Shown: positions 26,427-34,611 of the stretch, in pieces | Numbering within the stretch: position 1 is the first letter of the stretch | How the letters are laid out: each line of letters begins with the position of its first letter | Source of the DNA: Deltaproteobacteria bacterium | GTDB lineage: Bacteria > Myxococcota_A > Polyangia > JAAYKL01 | Length of the DNA: 47,101 nucleotides | Assembly (NCBI GenBank): GCA_029565915.1 | Contig: JAKQNG010000128.1 | Location: 1 to 47,101, forward strand | Direction: 5' to 3' | Notes under the pieces: model-generated | Seen by the model: the letters and a program-made list of their open reading frames with translations, nothing else | The model's database searches: none | Told to the model about the DNA's origin: nothing | Position numbers and translations under genes: made by a program

Positions 26427-26455
26427 ATCGTACTGTGAACCCGTTTTCTTCTCAA
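26427..26455 (-). promoter_or_regulatory. Promoter for the four-gene cytochrome operon
   Basis: On the minus strand: TTGAGA (26450-26455), 17-base spacer, TACGAT (26427-26432). The predicted start of transcription near 26420 leaves a ~25-base leader to the ATG at 26394. The -35 matches five and the -10 four of six consensus bases. Confidence 0.45.
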
Positions 26456-26535
26456 GACGGGAATCAGTCTGTTTCGCGGACCCCGAACGGAGGGCACGAC
26501 GGGGGCACGCACAACCGGGTCGGGAGCGGGGTTTG

Positions 26536-27795
26536 TCAGGCCTTTTTCTTCCGGCCGAAGAAGAGGTACGCCAGCAGGGCGGAGACATAGTAGAGCAGGA
26601 TGAGGGGGACGGCGAGCATCACCTGGGTGAACACGTCCGGGGGCGTGAGGATGGCGCCGATGACCAGGGAGAGGACGATGAACCACCGTCCGAAGCTGAA
26701 CAGCTGCCGGTGATCCACGATGCCCGCCCATGCCAGGAAGAGAATGAGGATGGGCAGTTCGAACACCACGCCGAAGGCGAGCAGCAACTTCAGTGCAAAG
26801 TCGAGGTAGTCCTTTACCATCAGCATGGGCGCCAGCTTGTTCACCGCGGGCCGCACCACCCGCAGGGAATACTGACCGGCCCGGGGTGCGTTCGCGTCCA
26901 CCGCCGCAAACACCTGCCGCCCTCCTGATGGGAGGCCCCAGGTAAAACTGATATCGAGAGGCCGGCCGTTGCGAGAAACAATCATCTCCGCCGGCGGTTC
27001 GCCGCAGCGATCAGCAAAAAACAGATAACGCAGGTACACGTCACTTTTCTGCCTCTTTGCGCTGAACTCGCCACACGGACCGCTGCCCATCCGATCTGCC
27101 AACCATCGGATCAGCTTTCCGGCGCTCGCATCCCGGGATTCCGCGGCCGCCCGCTGCGCCTGCTGCTGCGCTATCTTCGCCTTCCACCGGGCCCGGTTCA
27201 TCCCCTGCGCCGCCCGTTTCGCCGCCGTCTTTTTTTCCGCCGCCGTGGCACCGGCCTTTTTCGCCGGCGCCGGCTTTTTTGGCGGAACAAACGCCCGAAC
27301 GTCGGCCTCATGATTCTCCACGCTGCCGCCGGCGGCGAATTCCAGAAAGTAGGTGAACCCCACAGGAAACACGTAGCGGTAGGCGCCGATGCTGCCGACG
27401 ACAAACAGCAGGGAAGACACCACCACAAAGGGCAGGGCAATGCGCTGTTCGCTGCGGTACAGCCCCGGCGCGATGAACCGCCACAGATGGTAGAACACGA
27501 CCGGTGCGGCCAGGAAGAGACCGCCGATGCCGGCGATTTTCAAGTAGGCCATGAACGGTTCGATGAGGCTGGTGAAACTGAGGGGGGAGGGCGGCGGCAG
27601 ACCCGGTACCGCCCGCCAGGCCTCGTACAGCGGCGCTTCCAGGAACAGGCGGATGTCTTCGCGGAACACCCAGCAGACAATCATCCCGGCGAAGATCGCC
27701 ACCACGGACTTGAGCAGACGGCTGCGCAGCTCTTCGAGGTGCTCGATGAACGTCATGGATCCCTTCCGGGATTCCCCTTTCCGCTCCGGACTCAA
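26536..27795 (-). CDS. tatC: TatC, with a large periplasmic insertion
   Basis: The 419-residue product is far longer than the usual ~250 of TatC. The TatC core is clear: HLEELR (19-24), TM1 (about 27-45), a first periplasmic loop, TM2 (about 85-105), the FIAPGLYRSE motif (107-116), TM3 (about 119-150), then a ~160-residue insertion (about 157-318), TM4 with FELPI (Glu346), the LTPPDVF motif (383-389) and TM6. The insertion has an Ala/Lys-rich coiled-coil part (about 171-220) and a beta-like part with Cys241 and Cys264. TatC is the signal-peptide receptor of the twin-arginine translocase. The start TTG 27795 has GGAGG upstream and overlaps the tatB stop as TTGA; ATG 27756 (also with a good ribosome-binding site) is a reasonable alternative. 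Confidence 0.93.
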   Translation of the reverse strand: MSPERKGESRKGSMTFIEHLEELRSRLLKSVVAIFAGMIVCWVFREDIRLFLEAPLYEAWRAVPGLPPPSPLSFTSLIEPFMAYLKIAGIGGLFLAAPVVFYHLWRFIAPGLYRSEQRIALPFVVVSSLLFVVGSIGAYRYVFPVGFTYFLEFAAGGSVENHEADVRAFVPPKKPAPAKKAGATAAEKKTAAKRAAQGMNRARWKAKIAQQQAQRAAAESRDASAGKLIRWLADRMGSGPCGEFSAKRQKSDVYLRYLFFADRCGEPPAEMIVSRNGRPLDISFTWGLPSGGRQVFAAVDANAPRAGQYSLRVVRPAVNKLAPMLMVKDYLDFALKLLLAFGVVFELPILILFLAWAGIVDHRQLFSFGRWFIVLSLVIGAILTPPDVFTQVMLAVPLILLYYVSALLAYLFFGRKKKA

Positions 27796-28166
27796 GGCGG
27801 CGCCTCCTTCGGCTGCGGTGCTTTCTTCTCCGTTTCTGCGGTGCCGGCTTTCTTCAAATCGTCGCGCAGTTCCAGAACGCTGCGGCGGATGTCCCCTTTT
27901 GCCCGTTTCGCTTCGTCTTCCGCCTCCGCCACCTCCCCGTAGAGCCGATCCGCACGCGCCACCAGTTCTTTCTGGATTTCGCTGCGCGCCTCCCGGACAT
28001 CAACGAGTTCGGCGTCAATCTGGTTGCGCAGGTCCCGGCTGGCGGTCCGCAGCTGTGCCATCAGGCGGGCGCCCTTCGACAACATCTCGGGCATCCTCCT
28101 CGGCCCCACCACGATCAGCAGGACCAGGGCGATGACAATGAATTCCATCCAACCGATTCCGAACAC
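27792..28166 (-). CDS. tatB: TatB-like twin-arginine translocase component
   Basis: Start is GTG 28166, preceded by GAGGAGA. The 124-residue product has the TatA/B N-terminus MFGIGWMEFIVIALVLLIVVGPRRMPE: a short helix with Glu8 (a TatB-type residue; TatA has Gln here in many species), the Gly-Pro hinge, then a long amphipathic charged helix (about 30-105). The tail is Lys/Pro-rich. TatB sits with TatC in the signal-peptide receptor. No separate TatA gene is visible in the window. Confidence 0.88.
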   Translation of the reverse strand: MFGIGWMEFIVIALVLLIVVGPRRMPEMLSKGARLMAQLRTASRDLRNQIDAELVDVREARSEIQKELVARADRLYGEVAEAEDEAKRAKGDIRRSVLELRDDLKKAGTAETEKKAPQPKEAPP

Positions 28167-28207
28167 GCTGCCATCTCCTCTTTCTTGAACCTCGGATGCG
28201 ACGGGCT

Positions 28208-29698
28208 TCAGGCGGACGCGATATCCTTCATGCGGTTGTGCAGCTCCCGCACCCGGCGGAGCACCGTTTCGTTTTCTGCCACGGCGTCTTTCAGGCGGCC
28301 CGTCAATTCCAGCACGTCGTTCGAGTTGTGGGCGTGCTTTCTGTGGGAACTGCCGAGCCGGGTCACCATCTTCGAAATTTCTCCGATGGATTCGCTGATC
28401 TGCTTGCCGCCCTTGGCCTGCTCCACCGTGGAGCGCTCCACGTGCTGGGTGATGGAACGCATTTTTTCGGCGCCGCTGATGATCACCCCGGAGCCCCGGG
28501 CCTGTTCCGAGGTGGCCTTGGCGATCTGCTGCACCGACTCCGCAATGCGGCCGATGGTGTCCGTCACCTGTTTGGAGCCCTTGGACTGCTCCACGGTGGC
28601 GCGGGCGATGGACCGCATCATGTTGGTGGATTTCTGGGAGCTCTCCAGAATTTTGCGAAGGGCCCGCTCCGCGTCGTCGGACACCTGCACGCCCTTGTCC
28701 ACGTTGGAATTGCCCCGCTCCACGGCGGCGATGGCGTTGCGCGTCTCGGCCTGAATGGTCTTGATCAGGTTGGCGATTTCCTTGGTGGACACGCCGGAGC
28801 GCTCGGCCAGATCCTTGATTTCGTCGGCCACCACCGCGAAGCCCTTGCCGTGCTCTCCCGCCTGGGCGGCGATGATGGCCGCGTTCAGAGCCAGCAGGTT
28901 GGTCTGTTCGGCCACGTCGTCAATCACGTTGAGGATCTGGCCGATGGCTTCAATTTTCTTGCCGAGGTTCTGGATGACATCCATGGCCTCCTGGGACGAT
29001 TTCTTGGCTTCCTTGATCACGCCGATGGTCTTCGCCACCGCGTCCGCGGAGCGCTCGGCATCCCTGGCAACGCCTTCTGAAATAATGGCCGTTTCGTTGG
29101 CGTTGGTCTGCACCTGGTTGATGGACACGTCCATCTGGTTCATGGCCGACGATGTTTCTTCCGCGGTGGTGGACAACTCGTCCACATTGGCGGCCACTTC
29201 CTTCACGGACTTGGCCATCTGGCCGATGGAGTTCACCGTGTCGCGCACGGAAATGCCCATGGCGGTCATGTTTTCGGCCACTTCTTCGTTGTTGGTGGTC
29301 ATCTCCAGAATGGAGGACGCGCTCTGCTGGGCCGCGCTGGACAGGGTTTCCACATTGGATTCCAGCTCGGCAAAAGCGTCCGTCAGTCCTTTGACAGACT
29401 GCTCGGCCCGCTCCACGGAGGCCCGCTGGTCCGCGATGCGCTTCTCGAGGTCGGACAGGGCGGCGGCGCTGTCGTTCAGCATGCCGGTCAGGGAGGCAAC
29501 CTTCTTTGCCGACGCATCTCCCCGGGCTTCCATTTCTCTGGCTGCCATCAACCGGGCAGCCAGGAGCCAGGCGATGGCCGCCATGGTGACCACCGCTGTC
29601 GCCACCGCCAGCGGACCGTCCTGTGGAACGGTCATTCCCACGAGGATGAGCCCCACGGCAATTGCGGCCACCAGAATTTCAACCATTCCGCGTTTCAT
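28208..29698 (-). CDS. Methyl-accepting chemotaxis-type receptor lacking ligand and HAMP domains
   Basis: The 496-residue product starts with two membrane helices (about 6-23 and 30-50) with only a short loop between, so there is no periplasmic sensor. There is no HAMP pattern; a charged coiled coil follows. The signalling domain is clear: ILNVIDDVAEQTNLLALNAAIIAAQAGEHGKGFAVVADEIKDLAERS. In the hairpin tip NAAI-E-AA-R of classic receptors reads NAAI-I-AA-Q. Flanking helices (about 170-240 and 340-460) show repeating methylation-type Gln/Glu patterns. No CheR-binding pentapeptide at the C-terminus. It likely senses membrane or cytoplasmic state and signals to a CheA not encoded here. A TATACT box at 29774-29779 is a possible -10. 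Confidence 0.9.
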   Translation of the reverse strand: MKRGMVEILVAAIAVGLILVGMTVPQDGPLAVATAVVTMAAIAWLLAARLMAAREMEARGDASAKKVASLTGMLNDSAAALSDLEKRIADQRASVERAEQSVKGLTDAFAELESNVETLSSAAQQSASSILEMTTNNEEVAENMTAMGISVRDTVNSIGQMAKSVKEVAANVDELSTTAEETSSAMNQMDVSINQVQTNANETAIISEGVARDAERSADAVAKTIGVIKEAKKSSQEAMDVIQNLGKKIEAIGQILNVIDDVAEQTNLLALNAAIIAAQAGEHGKGFAVVADEIKDLAERSGVSTKEIANLIKTIQAETRNAIAAVERGNSNVDKGVQVSDDAERALRKILESSQKSTNMMRSIARATVEQSKGSKQVTDTIGRIAESVQQIAKATSEQARGSGVIISGAEKMRSITQHVERSTVEQAKGGKQISESIGEISKMVTRLGSSHRKHAHNSNDVLELTGRLKDAVAENETVLRRVRELHNRMKDIASA

Positions 29699-29855
29699 GT
29701 CGTCTGACCTTCCTGCACCGGAGTGGGCCGGAAGACTCGGGGCCCATGTCCGCGGTGCGTGGTAACTCGCGTAAGTATAATGAAAATCCGCCGGAACGCA
29801 CTACCGAAACGGGAGGGCCGATCACGGTCGGGCACCCCATCCGTGAAAGCCGGAA

Positions 29856-31385
29856 TTATTCGGGAATTGCGGAGGAGGTCGGCGATTGCCACAGGTTTTC
29901 CGTGAGCACCCCGGTGAGCAGGTCCAGCTCGATCCAGGCGCGGACCACATCCACCTGCGCGCGGGTCATCCGCAGCTCCGCCTGCCGCACGGTTTCTTCG
30001 GCGTCCCGCACCGAGGTAAAGGTGGACACACCCAGCCGGTAGCGCTCCTGCTCCGCTTCCATGCGCGACTGGGACAGGGCCACGGTTTCTTTTCCCTTTT
30101 CCAGGCGCTGCCGGGCGCTGTCCAGCCGATCCCGTGCCGCGCGCACTGCCGCGCAGACCTGGTTGCTCACCCCGTCGAGGCGCTCTGCGGCAATTTTGAC
30201 ATCAATCCGCGCCACCGCCCGATCCCCTTCCCGCTTGCGCCGATCCAGAGGCAGCTCGTAGTGGAGGCCCACGTAGGCCGACCAGGCAGCGCCTCTGCCG
30301 AAATCCGTGAACACCGGTGCCACTTCGTCCCGGGCCAGTGTGCGACCTTCGATCCAACCCTGCAGGTCCAGTTGATGGCGCATGGATTCACCGGCCGTCA
30401 GGGCCCGTTCCTTTGCCGCAGCGAGAGCGGCGAAGGCTTCGTGGATGGCCGGCGACCGTTCCAGTGCCTCCTTTTCCAGCGCCTCCGCCGTAGGCACATT
30501 GTCCCGCATGGACGGCAGCTCCTGCGGATCGGCGCCGAGCCGCGCCGTCGTCCGCGTGAGGCCCACCTGCTCGGCCAGCCCGGTTTCCAGCCGCCGCACC
30601 TCCGCTTCGGATTCGATGACCGTCTCTTCCAGCCCCGCCAGGGCCGTCTCGTAGGAGATGCGGTCCACGGCCGCCGCCGCGCCCATGGCCACCCGCTCGC
30701 GGATTTCCTCCAGCTGGTGGAGGGCCTCGTCCCTGGAGCGCCGGTTGATGTCCAGCGCCCGCTCCGCCAGCCACAGATCCCAGTAGGTATGCAGCACAGA
30801 CGCGGCCAGCTCCCCGGCGGCTACGTCGGCGGCTTTTTCCGCCAGGGTCTGTTCCGCCCGGGCCTGCCGCAGGGCAGCGAGGGTAACCGTTTTTCCGGCG
30901 CCCCGGATGAGGGGCTGGGTGAGGGTGAGCCGTCCCGAAAGGCCCAGATTGGGCACGTTTCCCGGATCCACCGCCGTCGCCGTGGGCGGCCGGCCGGTTT
31001 CGTAGAACGCGCCCTCCAGGCGGAGATCAGCCCGGGTACCCACGTTGAAGGTTTTCCACACGCCGGCGCCGAGGGAGACCTCGTCCCGCCGGTAGTAAAG
31101 CGAATTGCCCTGGGGCGTGGAGGAGTGGGTGAACCCCGCGTCCGCGCCGAAGAAGAAGGGATTCAGGCCCTCCGCGGCCCGCACGGATTCCCTCGCCCGC
31201 TCCATTTCGAGGCGGGATGCCCGCAGGCCCGGATGGTGGGCTTCGGCCAGGGCCAGGGCCTCCATGGAAGTGACCCGTCGAACGCCGGCGGCGCGGTCAT
31301 CGGCCGTCGCGGCGGCGCAGATGAAGGAGAACAGCAGGGCACCGGCGGCGCAGGAGAGTCGGCCAATGGGAGATCGTCTATTCAT
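29856..31385 (-). CDS. TolC-family outer-membrane efflux protein
   Basis: The 509-residue product has a Sec signal (ending AAATA), then two TolC-like repeats of long helices: MEALALAEAHHPGLRASRLEMERARESVRAAEGL, LRQARAEQTLAEKAADVAAGELAASVLHTYWDLWLAERAL, and the second half with LLNRYRLGVSTFTSVRDAEETVRQAELRMT-like order (YRLGVSTFTSVRDAE). The beta segments lie between. Such proteins form a trimeric exit duct. It is the last gene of the cluster MacA-like adaptor, MacB ATPase, MacB permease, TolC, and overlaps the permease gene by eight bases. Confidence 0.9.
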   Translation of the reverse strand: MNRRSPIGRLSCAAGALLFSFICAAATADDRAAGVRRVTSMEALALAEAHHPGLRASRLEMERARESVRAAEGLNPFFFGADAGFTHSSTPQGNSLYYRRDEVSLGAGVWKTFNVGTRADLRLEGAFYETGRPPTATAVDPGNVPNLGLSGRLTLTQPLIRGAGKTVTLAALRQARAEQTLAEKAADVAAGELAASVLHTYWDLWLAERALDINRRSRDEALHQLEEIRERVAMGAAAAVDRISYETALAGLEETVIESEAEVRRLETGLAEQVGLTRTTARLGADPQELPSMRDNVPTAEALEKEALERSPAIHEAFAALAAAKERALTAGESMRHQLDLQGWIEGRTLARDEVAPVFTDFGRGAAWSAYVGLHYELPLDRRKREGDRAVARIDVKIAAERLDGVSNQVCAAVRAARDRLDSARQRLEKGKETVALSQSRMEAEQERYRLGVSTFTSVRDAEETVRQAELRMTRAQVDVVRAWIELDLLTGVLTENLWQSPTSSAIPE

Positions 31386-32586
31386 GGCGCAATGCCTCCA
31401 TGGGATCGAGGCGGGAGGCCCGGTGTGCGGGCAACCAGCCGAACAGCACGCCCACCCCGATGGAAAACAGCAGGGCCACGGCGGCGATGGACGGAGACGG
31501 GATAAACGGCATGTCCATGGAGCGGGTGGCCCAGTACGCGCCGGCGTTGCCCAGCAGCAGCCCCAGGATGCCGCCGCATCCCGACAGCACAGCCGCCTCC
31601 ACCAGAAACTGCATCCGCACCTCGGCGCGCAGGGCGCCGATGGCGAGACGAATGCCGATTTCCCGGGTTCGTTCGGTCACGGACACCAGCATGATGTTCA
31701 TGATGCCGATGCCGCCCACCAGCAGGCTCACCGCCGCGATGGCGGACAACAGCCCGGTCATTACGTTGGTGGCCTCTGAAATGGCGGAGGCGATTTCCTT
31801 CATGTCGCGCACCTCGAAATCGTCCATGCCCCCCGGCGATACCTGCCGCCGGTCCCGCATCAGTGCCTCGATGGACGCCTTTACCGCTGTGGTGGAGCGA
31901 TCATCCGACACCGAGACGGATATCTGCGCCACGTCGTCGTTGCCGCGAATTCGCCGGGAAAACGCCCGGATGGGCATGAGGACCACGTCGTCCTGATCGA
32001 CGCCCATCGTGTTTTCTCCCTTGGGGGCCATCACGCCGATGACCGGACAGGGCGTCCGGCCGATGCGGACGATGCCGCCCAGGGCTTCGTCGTTGCCGAA
32101 GAGTTTTTCGCGGACCGTTTCGCCCAGGATGCACGCGGGTTTCAGGCCGTTGTCCTCGGTCTGTGTAAAACTGCGGCCCGCGGCGATGTCGTAGGAGCGG
32201 CAGGGCAGGTAGGCGGACGTGGTGCCCGTCACCGAGGTGGACCAGTTGGTGTTGCCCTGCACGACGATGGTCTTCATTGAGGAGGAGGGCGCCGCCTGAT
32301 CGATGCCGCGGATTTCCTGCGCGATGGCAAAGGCGTCTTCCAGCTCCAGGGGAGCCGCGTCCTGATGGGGTTCGCCGGGGCGGCGGGCGGCGCCGGCACG
32401 GACGATGAGGAGGTTGTCGCCCATGGCGCTCATTTCGCTGCGCACCTGGGCCGTGGCGCCCTCGCCGATGGTGACCAGGGCGACGACGGAGGCCACGCCG
32501 ATGACGATGCCCAGCACCGTGAGGGCGGACCGCATCAGGTTGGCCGCGATGGCCCGCAGCGCCATGCGGATGGTGCTGGCAAACAT
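31378..32586 (-). CDS. MacB-type ABC transporter permease
   Basis: The 402-residue product has the MacB layout without a fused ATPase: TM1 (RAIAANLMRSALTVLGIVIGVASVVALVTIG), a ~220-residue periplasmic domain (GEGATAQVRSEMSAMGDNLLIVRAG, with RGIDQAAPSSS and ILGETVREKLFG), then three C-terminal helices (LLSAIAAVSLLVGGIGIMNIMLVSVTERTREIGIRLAIGALR; the 'TRE-IG-R-AIGA' coupling motif is intact). The C-terminal RLDPMEALRHE is the family signature. It couples ATP hydrolysis to a mechanical pump of periplasmic substrate through the TolC partner. Confidence 0.92.
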   Translation of the reverse strand: MFASTIRMALRAIAANLMRSALTVLGIVIGVASVVALVTIGEGATAQVRSEMSAMGDNLLIVRAGAARRPGEPHQDAAPLELEDAFAIAQEIRGIDQAAPSSSMKTIVVQGNTNWSTSVTGTTSAYLPCRSYDIAAGRSFTQTEDNGLKPACILGETVREKLFGNDEALGGIVRIGRTPCPVIGVMAPKGENTMGVDQDDVVLMPIRAFSRRIRGNDDVAQISVSVSDDRSTTAVKASIEALMRDRRQVSPGGMDDFEVRDMKEIASAISEATNVMTGLLSAIAAVSLLVGGIGIMNIMLVSVTERTREIGIRLAIGALRAEVRMQFLVEAAVLSGCGGILGLLLGNAGAYWATRSMDMPFIPSPSIAAVALLFSIGVGVLFGWLPAHRASRLDPMEALRHE

Positions 32587-32587
32587 G

Positions 32588-33292
32588 TCAGAGCGCCTCC
32601 TTCTGCGAATCGCCCACCGGACGGCCGTCCCGGAACACCACCTGCCGGGAGGCGAACTGCGACATGTCCGGTTCGTGGGTCACCATGACAATCGTGATGC
32701 CCCGGCGGCGGTTCAGATCCGCGAGGAGGTTCATCACCTCCACCTTGGTGGCCGAGTCCAGGTTTCCCGTGGGTTCATCCGCCAGCAGCAGGGAGGGCTG
32801 CGTGACCAGCGCCCGGGCAATGGCGGTGCGCTGCTGCTGTCCGCCGGACAGTTCGTTGGGCAGGTGGTGCGCGCGGCTGGACAGTCCCACGGCAGCCAGG
32901 GCTTCCTCCGCCCGGGTCCGGCGCTCCTTTTTCGGCACGCGCTGGTAAATGAGGGGCAGCTCCACATTGGCCAGGGCCGTCGTGCGCGCCAGCAGGTTGA
33001 ATCCCTGAAAGATGAACCCGATCTGGTGGCGGCGGATCAGCGCCAGTTCATCCGGCGAGAGACGGCTCACTTCCAGGCCGCAGAAAAAGTAGTCGCCTCC
33101 GGTGGGTCGATCGAGGCACCCGATGATGTTCATGCACGTGGATTTGCCCGAACCGGACGCGCCCATCACCGCCACGAATTCTCCCTGCGCCACATCCAGA
33201 TCCACGCCGTTGAGGGCTTTTACGGCGCTTTCGCCCCGACCGAACACGCGGGAGATGCCCCGCAGGGAAATGACCGGTGCACGGGCGCTCAT
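32588..33292 (-). CDS. MacB/LolD-type ABC transporter ATPase
   Basis: The 234-residue product is a single ATPase domain: Walker A GASGSGKST, Q-loop FIFQGFNLLARTT, signature LSGGQQQR, Walker B LLLADEPTGNLD, and H-loop VMVTHEP. The NLLARTTALANVELPL stretch is typical of the LolD/MacB/FtsE group. One base separates its stop from the permease ATG, and its ATG overlaps the adaptor stop as ATGA. Confidence 0.95.
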   Translation of the reverse strand: MSARAPVISLRGISRVFGRGESAVKALNGVDLDVAQGEFVAVMGASGSGKSTCMNIIGCLDRPTGGDYFFCGLEVSRLSPDELALIRRHQIGFIFQGFNLLARTTALANVELPLIYQRVPKKERRTRAEEALAAVGLSSRAHHLPNELSGGQQQRTAIARALVTQPSLLLADEPTGNLDSATKVEVMNLLADLNRRRGITIVMVTHEPDMSQFASRQVVFRDGRPVGDSQKEAL

Positions 33293-34599
33293 GGGGCCGC
33301 TGCCGCATCCGTCTGTTCAACGACGACCTCGTCACCCGCCGAGAGTTCCGTCGACGCGATGGCGGTTTTCTCGCCGTCCGTGGCCAGGCGCACCACCTTC
33401 CGCGGCCGGAGTCCGCCGGGTGTACTCCGGTCCTCCACCCAGAGCAGTCCCTCGTTGGCTTTCAGGCGACCGAGGGCCGCGGCGGGATCCGCATCCGGGC
33501 GGGACTTCTGTTTTCCATCCGCCTTGCGCAGGTAGGGCACGCCACCGCCCGGGGGACGGCGGAACGCGGATTCCCTGGGCGGCGCAAACCGCAGGGCGCG
33601 GTTCGACACCAGCAGCACGTCCGACAGCTGTTCGGTCACGATTTCGACCGATGCGGTCATGCCCGGCTTGAGCAGCAACTGGTCGTTGTCCACCTGGAGC
33701 AGCACTTCGTAGGAGACAACGTTCTGTTCCGTCAGGGGCACGTTGCGCACGGCGGTCACCAGCGAGGAAAACGTCTTTCCCGGATGGGCGTCCACCGTGA
33801 ACGACGCGGCCTGCCCCACGGCGACGCGGCCGATGTCCGCCTCGTCCACCCGGGAGGAGAGCTGCATGCGGCGCAGGTCCTCGGCAATGGTGAACAGCAC
33901 CGGGGTCTGCATGCCCGCGTTCAGCGTCTGGCCCACTTCCACTTCCCGCGACAGCACCGTGCCGCTGATGGGGCTCACAATTTCTGTGCGATCCAGTTTT
34001 GTCCGTGCCGCGTCAAACGAGGCCTTTGCCAGCGCAAAGGAGGCTTCCGCGGATTTCAAGGAGGCATCCGCCCGGACAGCCTTTGCCTCGGCGCTTTCCA
34101 GTTCCCGATCGGACAGGAGGCCCTTCTGCGCCAGCTCCTTTGCCCGTTCGGCTTCCCGCGTCGATTCTTTGAGGGTCGCGCCCGCTTCCGCCACCTGGGC
34201 CCTGGCGGCCAGCATCTGGGCCTTGGCCTGATCCACGGTGGCCCGGTGCTGTTCCGGATCGATGCGGGCGAGGAGCTGCCCGGTGGTCACCCCATCGTTG
34301 AAGTCCGCGTGCAGCGACAGGATCCGGCCGGAGATCTCGGCCCCCACCTCCACCGTGTTCAGGGCCTCCACAGTGCCCGTGGCGGAGATGCCGGCGGTCA
34401 GATCGCCCTGTTCAATTTTTTCGGTGACATACACGGGCGCGTCGAGGGACTCCGTGCCGTGTTTCCACTTCAGGAAAAAGACGACACCCACCGATATGGC
34501 TGCGACACCCAGGGTCGATGCCACAACGGTGCGCCGCAGGCGGCTGCGGCGGCCGGCAGCGAGGATCTGTTCCAGATCGGGTCCGGTTTCCTTTGTCAT
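33289..34599 (-). CDS. MacA-like periplasmic adaptor (HlyD/RND-MFP family)
   Basis: The 436-residue product has an N-terminal membrane anchor (about 25-43), a lipoyl-like half motif (VEALNTVEVGAEISGRILSLHADFNDGVTTGQLLARIDP), a helical hairpin (about 105-190, AKAQMLAARAQVAEAGATLKESTREAERAKELAQKGLLSDRELESAEAKAV), the second lipoyl half (LDRTEIVSPISGTVLSREVEVGQTLNAGMQTPVLFTIA) and beta-barrel and membrane-proximal domains. It joins the MacB permease to TolC. A Pro/Gly-rich insertion (about 340-380) is unusual. It follows cstA by 12 bases. Confidence 0.92.
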   Translation of the reverse strand: MTKETGPDLEQILAAGRRSRLRRTVVASTLGVAAISVGVVFFLKWKHGTESLDAPVYVTEKIEQGDLTAGISATGTVEALNTVEVGAEISGRILSLHADFNDGVTTGQLLARIDPEQHRATVDQAKAQMLAARAQVAEAGATLKESTREAERAKELAQKGLLSDRELESAEAKAVRADASLKSAEASFALAKASFDAARTKLDRTEIVSPISGTVLSREVEVGQTLNAGMQTPVLFTIAEDLRRMQLSSRVDEADIGRVAVGQAASFTVDAHPGKTFSSLVTAVRNVPLTEQNVVSYEVLLQVDNDQLLLKPGMTASVEIVTEQLSDVLLVSNRALRFAPPRESAFRRPPGGGVPYLRKADGKQKSRPDADPAAALGRLKANEGLLWVEDRSTPGGLRPRKVVRLATDGEKTAIASTELSAGDEVVVEQTDAAAAP

Positions 34600-34611
34600 G
34601 ATGTCATATCC

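Noticed and set aside
29774-29779. Promoter for the chemoreceptor
   Set aside because: TATACT fits a -10 but no -35 is found at a suitable distance; mentioned only in the gene entry.
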